NCBI GenBank assembly: GCA_031268615.1
Contig: JAIRWZ010000055.1
Span: 1 to 5,107 of the forward strand
Reading direction: 5' to 3'
Origin: Actinomycetes bacterium
GTDB taxonomy: Bacteria > Actinomycetota > Coriobacteriia > WRKU01 > WQUG01
DNA: 5,107 bases
The translations under genes were made by a program, and so were the position numbers. Positions 1 to 5,107 of this stretch are shown here, in pieces (position 1 is the stretch's first letter; each line of letters opens with the position of its first letter). Below the pieces are notes generated by a model. It had not been told where the DNA came from and ran no database searches. It saw nothing but the letters and a program-made list of their open reading frames with translations.

Positions 1-25
1 ACACTTACGGCAACGGGGAGGCGCG

Positions 26-790
26 ATGTTTTACGGTTACGATTGGCTGCTGATAATGCTGGCTGCGCTGGCGCTGGGCGGCCTGACGCAGCTCTACATC
101 AGCAGCACCTATAAGCGCTGGAGCCGTGTTGGTTCGGCTAACGGGCTGACCGGTGCGCAAGTTGCCGAGACGATTTTGAATCGGAACGGGATTGGGGCGC
201 AGGTTGCCTCTACCGTCGGTGTGTCCGGCGCCGGTGGCTCTTCCTCCCCCTTTGGTCGCGTCTGCCCTGCCTCGGTGCGCGTTTCCCGCGCTGCGGATGG
301 GGGCGCATTGAGCGACCACTATGACCCGCGCAACAACACCGTCACCTTGTCGGGCGAAGTCTACGACGAGGCGTCCATCGCGGCATCGGCAGTAGCAGCC
401 CACGAGGTGGGGCACGCGCTGCAACACGCGCAGGGCTACGCCTGGAGCCGCATTCGTACGACTATGGTTCCGGCGGTCAATCTGGCTTCGTCGCTGTCAT
501 GGATACTGATTTTTGCCGGATTGCTCATTGGTTTTACCGGTCTGTTTCAGGTGGGCATTGCCTTTTTTGCGATTACGGTATTGTTTCAGGTGGTGACTCT
601 GCCGGTTGAGATTAACGCCTCGTCCCGTGGGCTGAAACAGCTGCGCGAAGCACGACTGTTAAACGACGGCGAGATGGGAGCTGCCCGGCAGGTGCTGACC
701 GCCGCGGCGCTGACCTATGTGGCCTCGGCCTTGATATCGGTCATGTATCTCATGTATTACCTGGGTCTGGGAGGCCGTCGCCGCAATTAG
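26..790 (+). CDS. YugP-family membrane zinc metallopeptidase (Zn_peptidase_2 type)
   Basis: Predicted integral-membrane neutral zinc protease of 254 residues. The family signature is clear: the segment LSDHYDPR (95-102), the zinc-binding HEVGH (126-130; H126 and H130 as ligands, E127 as catalytic base), and a downstream LPVEINASSR block whose E195 is the probable third ligand. Hydrophobic segments lie near residues 8-25, 153-171, 173-192 and 227-247, so the catalytic site sits next to the membrane after an N-terminal anchor. The ATG follows GGGGAGG (15-21) at 4 nt. The protein is longer than Bacillus YugP (about 225 residues), mostly because of a Gly/Ser-rich insertion around residues 60-83, between the NGIG segment and the strand leading into LSDHYDPR. 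Physiological substrates of this family are poorly known; a role in membrane protein turnover is inference. It converges on the transporter gene at 910-1833, so the two are not in one operon. Family assignment is firm, substrate unknown. Confidence 0.93.
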   Translation: MFYGYDWLLIMLAALALGGLTQLYISSTYKRWSRVGSANGLTGAQVAETILNRNGIGAQVASTVGVSGAGGSSSPFGRVCPASVRVSRAADGGALSDHYDPRNNTVTLSGEVYDEASIAASAVAAHEVGHALQHAQGYAWSRIRTTMVPAVNLASSLSWILIFAGLLIGFTGLFQVGIAFFAITVLFQVVTLPVEINASSRGLKQLREARLLNDGEMGAARQVLTAAALTYVASALISVMYLMYYLGLGGRRRN

Positions 791-799
791 GGTGCAACA

Positions 800-811
800 C
801 CCCCCCCCCCC
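800..811. repeat. Poly-C homopolymer run (12 C)
   Basis: Twelve consecutive C residues begin 10 bases after the stop codon of the peptidase gene. The run is intergenic, between two convergent genes, so a length change would not shift either reading frame. It is a natural slippage or sequencing-error site, and its exact length should be treated as uncertain. Confidence 0.9.
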
Positions 812-815
812 GGCG

Positions 816-879
816 GTCGGCAGTCGGCGGTCAGTAGTCGGCGGGCAGCAGTCAGTAGTCGGCAGTCGGCACAGTCGGC
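816..879. repeat. Degenerate 21-bp-period tandem repeat built on GTCGGC
   Basis: GTCGGC occurs six times, starting at 816, 823, 837, 858, 865 and 874. The 13-mer GTCGGCAGTCGGC is identical at 816-828 and 858-870. The 13-mer GTCAGTAGTCGGC is identical at 830-842 and 851-863. Units at 816-836 and 837-857 match at 17 of 21 positions, and the third unit from 858 decays after about 13 bases. The patch fills most of the spacer between two convergent 3' ends. No hairpin followed by a T run is visible, so it is not an obvious intrinsic terminator on either strand. It resembles the low-complexity intergenic repeats scattered in some Chloroflexota and cyanobacterial genomes; that comparison is from memory. 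Confidence 0.85.
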
Positions 880-909
880 GCTCCGCCCACACCTGCCCCC
901 ACGACACCC

Positions 910-1833
910 TTATACCTCCACGCCCAGCAGCTTCTTTGCGCCCAAGCCAATGACGAACGACAGCGCCGCTACGCCCAACGACAGCGCTGCCATCTGCGCA
1001 AATCGCCGCCAGTAGCTCTCGCCACGGGTGACGCCAACGTAATAATTGAACGCGAAAATAATCAGCACCGCCGCCACCAACATCATCACCAACGCGCCCA
1101 CATACGCGCGCGCAGGGAATATCAGGTAGGGTAAAACCAGCGCCACAACGGTCACCAGGTAGGCCACGCCCGTATACAGGCTGGCCCGCAACGCGTCGGC
1201 ATTGCTGACCCGTGTGTCGGCGCCCTTTGCCAGATAGTTCGAGGCAGCCATCGACAGCGTCGCCGCAACCCCCGTGATAATGCCGGCCAGCGCGATGACC
1301 CGGGTATTGGCCAGCGCAAACGTCAGGCCAGCGATGGTACCCGTCAGCTCGACCAGAGCGTCGTTCAAGCCCAATACGATGTCGCCCACGTGGTGCAGTC
1401 GTTCCTCATCCAGCATGTTCACCAGTTGGTCCTCGTGCGCCTGCTCGCGGGCCATAATCTGGGCTACTTCGGGAATCACTGGACCGGGACGACAGTCCTC
1501 GTCTTTTCCTCCTGCCGCCCCCAGCGCTTCGTAAGCGGCCGCGCTGCGGTTCTCGCAGCTTTCCATCAGCTTGATGACAAAGGTATAGCCCAGCACGCGC
1601 CCCATCAGCGAATACCACGCCACGCGCCCTCGTCGCGGTGGCAGGTCACGCCCGGTATAGCGCCGCCAGGTCGCGTAATGTTCGTCCTCATCGGCGGCAA
1701 TGTTGGTCAAGGTACGACGTTCCGCAGGGTCTTTTACCCACGCTGCCAGCTGCCGATACACGCGGGCGTCGGTCGCCTCGGCACGCTGCAAGGTCTCAAT
1801 TGTTTTCAGCGTTTCCGAAGTGAGTACGCCCAC
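910..1833 (-). CDS. Ferritin-like domain fused to CCC1/VIT-family iron/manganese transporter
   Basis: Membrane protein of 307 residues that probably moves Fe2+ and/or Mn2+ across the cytoplasmic membrane. Residues 1-145 form a ferritin/rubrerythrin-like helical domain with candidate di-metal ligands E19, E49 and H52 (an ExxH in the DEDEH stretch), E91 or E94, and E130 and H133 (second ExxH, in EQAHED). Residues 150-307 are the CCC1/VIT domain: the signature GLNDALVELTGTIAGLTFAL (155-174), an SMAASNY segment (194-200), and about five hydrophobic segments near 160-178, 180-203, 218-236, 243-265 and 283-303. The loop after the second segment is short, lacking the long cytoplasmic metal-binding helices of eukaryotic VIT1; the N-terminal ferritin-like domain presumably takes that place, as in the known ferritin-CCC1 fusion family. 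Asn199 stands where I would usually expect Glu (ASEY or AGEY). The start is GTG (1833-1831) with GAGGAGG 5 nt upstream. It is divergent from the catalase gene. Fusion and family are firm; metal and direction are not proven. Confidence 0.93.
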   Translation of the reverse strand: MGVLTSETLKTIETLQRAEATDARVYRQLAAWVKDPAERRTLTNIAADEDEHYATWRRYTGRDLPPRRGRVAWYSLMGRVLGYTFVIKLMESCENRSAAAYEALGAAGGKDEDCRPGPVIPEVAQIMAREQAHEDQLVNMLDEERLHHVGDIVLGLNDALVELTGTIAGLTFALANTRVIALAGIITGVAATLSMAASNYLAKGADTRVSNADALRASLYTGVAYLVTVVALVLPYLIFPARAYVGALVMMLVAAVLIIFAFNYYVGVTRGESYWRRFAQMAALSLGVAALSFVIGLGAKKLLGVEV

Positions 1834-1838
1834 ACCAG

Positions 1839-1845
1839 CCTCCTC
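1839..1845 (-). promoter_or_regulatory. Ribosome binding site fixing the GTG start of the transporter
   Basis: Read on the minus strand this is GAGGAGG, a near-perfect Shine-Dalgarno, 5 nt before the GTG at 1833-1831. The nearby ATG at 1847-1845 is out of frame and overlaps the ribosome site, so GTG is the supported start. Confidence 0.85.
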
Positions 1846-1972
1846 ATTTTTCCTGCGGGTCAGATAGTCTGCGTTCGGGAACTATGGTATCAAACCCTCT
1901 CGGATATTCGTTGCTCGTCCAGTTAATGGAATCGGGTGGGAATGGACGTACTCGCTCCTCATCATATTCAGC

Positions 1973-1978
1973 TACAAT
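1973..1978 (+). promoter_or_regulatory. Possible catalase -10 element (TACAAT)
   Basis: TACAAT matches the sigma-70 -10 consensus at five of six positions and lies 122 nt upstream of the catalase ATG. No good -35 hexamer is found at 16-18 nt spacing, so an activator-dependent promoter or a chance match are both possible. If real, transcription would begin near 1985, at the left edge of the direct repeats, giving a leader of about 115 nt. Confidence 0.25.
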
Positions 1979-1983
1979 GGAGA

Positions 1984-2012
1984 TTGCATGGCTGCATAAT
2001 TGCATGACTGCA
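1984..2012. repeat. 13-bp direct repeat pair, candidate operator
   Basis: TTGCATGGCTGCA (1984-1996) and TTGCATGACTGCA (2000-2012) match at 12 of 13 positions, separated by TAA, with a 16-bp period. Each copy also holds a TGCA-type partial palindrome, and the junction reads TGCATAATTGCA. Paired near-identical sites 88-116 bp upstream of the catalase start suit cooperative binding by a transcription factor. The regulator is unknown, and none is encoded in this window. Confidence 0.5.
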
Positions 2013-2050
2013 CGGCGGTAAGGCGCATTATCGTGGCGCCGGGTCGCCGT
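2012..2050 (+). other. Nested inverted repeat, possible 5' leader hairpin of catalase
   Basis: An outer stem ACGGCG (2012-2017) pairs with CGCCGT (2045-2050), extendable by a G-U pair between 2018 and 2044. An inner stem GGCGC (2022-2026) pairs with GCGCC (2036-2040), closing a 9-nt loop. A small symmetric internal loop, about 3 by 3, separates the stems. The element starts at the last base of the direct repeats and ends 49 nt before the catalase ATG, so it could be an RNA hairpin in the leader or a symmetrical DNA-binding site. No T run follows it, so an intrinsic terminator is not supported. It matches no riboswitch class I recognise. Confidence 0.45.
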
Positions 2051-2084
2051 AGCATTGCCTGAAGTATCAGATATCGCGTTCGAG

Positions 2085-2091
2085 AAAGGAG
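2085..2091 (+). promoter_or_regulatory. Ribosome binding site fixing the catalase start at 2100
   Basis: AAAGGAG lies 8 nt before the ATG at 2100-2102, an ideal spacing. It argues against the in-frame TTG at 2055-2057, which would add 15 residues, has no Shine-Dalgarno, and would place this purine-rich site inside the coding region. Confidence 0.88.
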
Positions 2092-2099
2092 CTATCACC

Positions 2100-3692
2100 A
2101 TGTCCCCATCACATCATAACCCACCGACCCCTGCCAACCCACCAATCCCGACCGACCCCGCCGGGCCCGACCTCCACACGAACAAGCTGACCACTGCGGC
2201 CGGCGCACCCGTGGCGGATAACACCAACATCACGACTGCCGGAAATCGTGGTCCGGCGATGCTGCAAAATCCCTGGTTTCTGGAAAAGCTGGCACATTTT
2301 GACCGCGAAGTAATTCCGGAGCGCCGTATGCACGCCAAAGGTTCGGGCGCTTTCGGGACCTTTACGGTGACCCATGACATCAGCCGTTACACGAAAGCAA
2401 AGCTGTTTTCTGCCGTCGGCAAACAAACCGAAGTATTTGTGCGCTTTTCGACCGTAGCCGGGGAACGCGGCGCGGCTGACGCCGAGCGCGACATTCGCGG
2501 TTTTGCCACCAAGTTCTACACCGAGGACGGTAACTGGGATTTAGTCGGTAATAATACGCCGGTCTTTTTCCTGCGTGACCCATTGCGATTCCCCGATTTG
2601 AACCATGCGGTGAAGCGCGACCCAAAAACCAATATGCGAAGCGCGCAGAATAACTGGGACTTTTGGACCATGCTGCCGGAAGCCTTCCATCAGGTCACGA
2701 TTACCATGAGCGACCGGGGATTGCCGAAATCGTACCGCAACATGCATGGCTTTGGCTCGCATACCTTCGCGATGGTTAATGTTGACAAGCAACGCGTCTG
2801 GGTGAAATACCACTGGGTGTGCCAACAGCCGATTGAAAACCTGACTGATGAGCAGGCAGCCGCGCTGGTTGGTACCGACCGCGAATCCCACCAACGCGAC
2901 CTGTTTGACGCTATTGCGGCTGGTGACTTTCCGAAATGGCAGCTCAACATCCAGGTTATGACTGAACAGCAGGCCAAAGACCACTATGAAAATCCCTTCG
3001 ACATCACCAAAATCTGGAAACACGGCGAATACCCGCTGATTCCGGTTGGCGTCATGGAATTGAACCGCAACCCTGAAAACTACTACGCCGACGTAGAACA
3101 GGCCGCTTTTAACCCCGCTGACATTGTGCCGGGTCTGGGCTTTTCTCCCGATAAACTGTTGCAGGGTCGTCTCTTCAGCTACGGCGACGCACACCGCTAT
3201 CGTCTGGGGGTCAACCACCACTCCATTCCGGTCAACGCTCCCCGCTGTCCCTACCATGCCTATCACCGGGATGGCCAAATGCGGGTCGATGGTAACTATG
3301 GTGCGACGACGAGTTATCAGCCCAATGAATTTGACCAATGGGCGCAGCAGCCCGAATACGCTGACCCACCAACAGAGCTGACAGGTTTGATGGACGCGTA
3401 TGAACCTAAAGACGACGTGACCGATGACTGCTTTCGCGCCGCGGGCGACCTGTACCGCTTGATTACCGAGGATAAAAAGGCTGTGCTTGTTGATAATACC
3501 GCGCGCAATATCGCGCCCTGCACGGACAATATCAAATACCGTCACGCCGCGTACTGTTTCTTGGCTGACCCCGACTATGGAACACGTATGATCAAAGCGC
3601 TGGGTCTGGACCAGGACCGTGTCATTCGCTACAGCGCGCTCAGCCATGACGAGCTCATGGCCCAGACCGCCGCAGAAAAAGAAGAGAAATAG
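2100..3692 (+). CDS. Monofunctional heme catalase (small-subunit type)
   Basis: Cytoplasmic catalase of 530 residues that converts hydrogen peroxide to water and oxygen. All expected landmarks are present: distal His H78 in RMHAKG, distal Asn N151 in [12 protein letters not shown], and the proximal heme ligand Y361 with R357 in [14 protein letters not shown]. These sit at a constant +3 offset from human H75, N148, R354 and Y358, so the core has no net insertion or deletion. The [14 protein letters not shown] segment (373-386) belongs to the conserved region after the heme ligand. The length fits small-subunit catalases with modest extensions; there is no C-terminal flavodoxin-like domain as in large-subunit HPII types. 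Residues 1-25 form a Pro/His/Asn-rich tail without signal-peptide character. A Lys/Glu-rich tail ends the protein. The ATG has an ideal ribosome site 8 nt upstream. It is divergent from the iron/manganese transporter and 50 bp ahead of a lipoprotein gene. katA-like, but the symbol is withheld because clade naming cannot be decided here. Confidence 0.97.
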   Translation: MSPSHHNPPTPANPPIPTDPAGPDLHTNKLTTAAGAPVADNTNITTAGNRGPAMLQNPWFLEKLAHFDREVIPERRMHAKGSGAFGTFTVTHDISRYTKAKLFSAVGKQTEVFVRFSTVAGERGAADAERDIRGFATKFYTEDGNWDLVGNNTPVFFLRDPLRFPDLNHAVKRDPKTNMRSAQNNWDFWTMLPEAFHQVTITMSDRGLPKSYRNMHGFGSHTFAMVNVDKQRVWVKYHWVCQQPIENLTDEQAAALVGTDRESHQRDLFDAIAAGDFPKWQLNIQVMTEQQAKDHYENPFDITKIWKHGEYPLIPVGVMELNRNPENYYADVEQAAFNPADIVPGLGFSPDKLLQGRLFSYGDAHRYRLGVNHHSIPVNAPRCPYHAYHRDGQMRVDGNYGATTSYQPNEFDQWAQQPEYADPPTELTGLMDAYEPKDDVTDDCFRAAGDLYRLITEDKKAVLVDNTARNIAPCTDNIKYRHAAYCFLADPDYGTRMIKALGLDQDRVIRYSALSHDELMAQTAAEKEEK

Positions 3693-3742
3693 GCCCTTGG
3701 TACGGCAGAAGGCAAAGATAACGCGGGAAAGGATACATCGTT

Positions 3743-5107
3743 ATGCGTCGTAGATATAGTGCTCTTGTACTGGTGGTCGCTCTGGCAGCAAGTATCACTC
3801 TCTCGGCTTGTGCCAAAAAACAAGTACGGGAAAAGGGGCCATCGGGAGACCTGTTGATAACACAGACCCTTCTGCCGTCAAACACTCCCTATATGGACGT
3901 GTATGGCGCCGTACTGACGCCGACCACCCTCTTTGCTGCTGCCTCAACCGATGTCGCTCATTTTGCGGACCAGGTGATTGCCGCTCCTGTTGACGATTTG
4001 AAATTGAGTACCGCTGAAGTCCTCTATACCTCTGCTTTTGCCGCTACGGTTGATGAAGACGGCGAGAAAACGGGCGCCTATATCTATTCATTGACGGCTC
4101 TGGATGACGGGCGCCTTGCTTTCATTGACAGTGACGCAAGCGGAGAATCCGAACCACTCGTTATCGTTGGCGACCCACAGACGAAAGACTTCGCGCCTCT
4201 GGCGCTCGACGACGTTGATACCTACTATCTGGACCGTATTGTGGCACGGGGTAACACTCTGTATTTCCTGGCGGGTCAACCCATGACCGAAGACGAAGAA
4301 GCTCTGTTGGATGAGGAAAACCCCAGTCCGCTGGATGTGGTCGATAAAGCAAATCTTATGTCGTTTGACACCGAAACACAAACGCTGACCACGCTGTATA
4401 CCGGGGACAAGTCCTCGCTTAAACTGTATGATTTAGAGGGAACCCTCTATTGGCTGGGCTATGAAGCAAGCAAGGTCAGCACTCAGGTCAGCAACGTGCT
4501 GTATAGCTACGACACTACCACGAAAGCTACGGTGGACCTGGCTCGTTTCGACGGGGCTATCGCAGAGTTGCTGGGTGCCGGCGACGGGCGCGTCATCGCT
4601 TTGGAATTGCGTGAGGTAGAGGCAACGGCGTCAGAAGCGGCGGAGGAAGAAAATCCCTCCGAGACGGAAGCAGAGCTGTTCAATCCCACAGCGCAAGCCG
4701 GTGTTGTTACCCCTGCTGCTACTGCCGCTACTGCTCCTACTGGCTCTGATACGGACAGAGCTATGGGCGCCGGTGGTGGTGAGGAATCTTCCTCTGATGA
4801 TGCCGACACCACGACTGGCGAAGAGATTGTTCTGGACGATGTTGAGGAGACCAGTGATGACGAGCTGATTCTGGACGATGTTGAGGAAACTGCTGACGAG
4901 GATTTTCTTGACTTTGGTGACGAGGACGCTGCTTCTACTATCGAGCAAACATGGCACCTGTGGGAGGTCGGTGCGAAGAACTTTAGCGACATAGCGCCGA
5001 AGCTGCCGAATGCCGATGGATGGGGGGACGCTGAACTGGCGCACAATGTCATGGTGTATTATTCAGACGCCGGCATGGGGGCCACAGCCGATAACTACGG
5101 TTTCAGC
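3743..5107 (+). CDS. Putative lipoprotein with propeller-like N-terminal region and acidic repeat linker (3'-partial)
   Basis: An open frame of 455 codons starts at ATG 3743 and leaves the window without a stop. AAAGGA (3728-3733) lies 9 nt upstream. Residues 1-23 are a lipoprotein signal: MRRRY, a hydrophobic stretch, then lipobox LSAC with Cys23 as the lipidated residue, so the protein is likely anchored on the outer face of the membrane. Residues about 90-290 hold strand-rich, blade-like units: L-x-S-[FY]-D-T-x-T occurs at 205-212 and 253-260, 48 residues apart, and GxLYFLAG- and GTLYWLGY-type strands recur, suggesting a beta-propeller. Residues about 291-398 are a low-complexity Asp/Glu/Ala/Thr linker with two 13-residue repeats (360-385). 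From about 399 a more ordered segment resumes (EQTWHLWEVG) and continues past the edge. No enzyme motif is recognised. It may share a transcript with the catalase, since the 50-bp gap shows no terminator. Lipoprotein call is strong; the propeller is inference; function unknown. Confidence 0.85.
   Translation, partial: MRRRYSALVLVVALAASITLSACAKKQVREKGPSGDLLITQTLLPSNTPYMDVYGAVLTPTTLFAAASTDVAHFADQVIAAPVDDLKLSTAEVLYTSAFAATVDEDGEKTGAYIYSLTALDDGRLAFIDSDASGESEPLVIVGDPQTKDFAPLALDDVDTYYLDRIVARGNTLYFLAGQPMTEDEEALLDEENPSPLDVVDKANLMSFDTETQTLTTLYTGDKSSLKLYDLEGTLYWLGYEASKVSTQVSNVLYSYDTTTKATVDLARFDGAIAELLGAGDGRVIALELREVEATASEAAEEENPSETEAELFNPTAQAGVVTPAATAATAPTGSDTDRAMGAGGGEESSSDDADTTTGEEIVLDDVEETSDDELILDDVEETADEDFLDFGDEDAASTIEQTWHLWEVGAKNFSDIAPKLPNADGWGDAELAHNVMVYYSDAGMGATADNYGFS
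4820..4897 (+). repeat. 39-bp in-frame tandem duplication encoding acidic 13-residue repeats
   Basis: Two adjacent 39-nt units (4820-4858 and 4859-4897) encode EEIVLDDVEETSD and DELILDDVEETAD. The 19-base core TTCTGGACGATGTTGAGGA is identical in both, at 4830-4848 and 4869-4887. A decayed third unit (EDFLDFGDEDAAS) follows. The high DNA identity points to a recent duplication inside the acidic linker of the lipoprotein; the many carboxylates could bind divalent cations, which is inference. Confidence 0.85.

Larger units (their letters stand above)
1834..2099. promoter_or_regulatory. Divergent intergenic regulatory region (transporter / catalase)
   Basis: This 266-bp spacer separates the start codons of two divergent genes and must hold both promoters. 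Visible elements are both ribosome binding sites, a direct-repeat pair (1984-2012), a nested inverted repeat (2012-2050) and a weak -10-like TACAAT (1973-1978). On the minus strand a TATGAT-like hexamer (+ coordinates about 1961-1967) is the only -10 candidate I noticed for the transporter, and it lacks a convincing -35. I saw no recognisable Fur or PerR box (no AT-rich GATAAT-type palindrome) and no OxyR-like spaced ATAG/CTAT array. Short reading frames through the spacer have no ribosome site or recognisable product. Confidence 0.6.

Noticed and set aside
812..879. CRISPR array or intrinsic terminator in the GTCGGC repeat patch
   Set aside because: The units are degenerate, contiguous and only 21 bp apart with no spacers, so it is not a CRISPR array; no stable hairpin with a following T run is seen on either strand.
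1390..1926. 178-codon plus-strand frame overlapping the transporter
   Set aside because: It lies antisense to conserved ferritin-like and CCC1 coding sequence, has no family features and no ribosome site.
2055..2099. Upstream TTG start adding 15 residues to the catalase
   Set aside because: No Shine-Dalgarno precedes the TTG, while the ATG at 2100 has AAAGGAG at ideal spacing; the added residues match no conserved catalase sequence.
1844..2101. 85-codon minus-strand frame through the divergent spacer
   Set aside because: It covers the promoter region of both genes, has no recognisable product, and its putative start sits on the catalase ATG.
2541..3647. 368-codon open frame on the minus strand opposite the catalase gene
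   Set aside because: The plus-strand catalase is unmistakable over the same bases. The antisense product has no recognisable domain, and long antisense frames are common opposite GC-biased genes.
3655..3885. Small minus-strand frames across the catalase/lipoprotein junction
   Set aside because: They overlap the catalase 3' end and the lipoprotein signal sequence, with no ribosome site or recognisable domain.
4507..5052. Ser-rich 181-codon open frame on the minus strand
   Set aside because: It is the reverse image of the Asp/Glu-rich linker of the lipoprotein; its serine richness follows from reading GAC/GAG/GAA codons backwards in a shifted frame.

Overview
The window looks like chromosomal DNA from a moderately high-GC bacterium. 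It holds three complete genes and one gene that runs off the right edge. Several traits would fit a Chloroflexota (Anaerolineae-type) genome: a YugP-type membrane zinc peptidase, a ferritin-like/CCC1 fusion, a putative surface lipoprotein with a monoderm-style lipobox, and a short degenerate GTCGGC/GTCAGTA repeat patch of a kind I associate with those genomes. This placement is an inference from style, not from a marker gene, and confidence is low to moderate.

Layout from left to right: (1) a plus-strand integral-membrane zinc metallopeptidase, 26-790; (2) a short convergent spacer, 791-909, with a 12-base C run and a 21-bp-period degenerate repeat; (3) a minus-strand ferritin-like/CCC1 (VIT-type) iron or manganese transporter, 910-1833, with a GTG start; (4) a 266-bp divergent regulatory spacer, 1834-2099, with a pair of 13-bp direct repeats and a nested inverted repeat; (5) a plus-strand monofunctional heme catalase, 2100-3692, starting at an ATG with a strong ribosome binding site rather than at the more upstream TTG; (6) 50 bp later, a plus-strand lipoprotein with a propeller-like region and an acidic tandem-repeat linker, 3743 to beyond 5107, with no stop in the window.

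The transporter and the catalase are transcribed divergently from one compact spacer. Moving or sequestering ferrous iron while destroying hydrogen peroxide would limit Fenton chemistry, so the pair makes biological sense as an iron/peroxide stress module under shared control. The sequence shows only the arrangement and the candidate cis elements; the shared regulation is inferred. The lipoprotein follows the catalase closely with no visible terminator and may be on the same transcript, although its function is unknown. No RNA genes, CRISPR arrays, insertion sequences or attachment sites were seen, and no gene-free stretch exceeds 300 bases.
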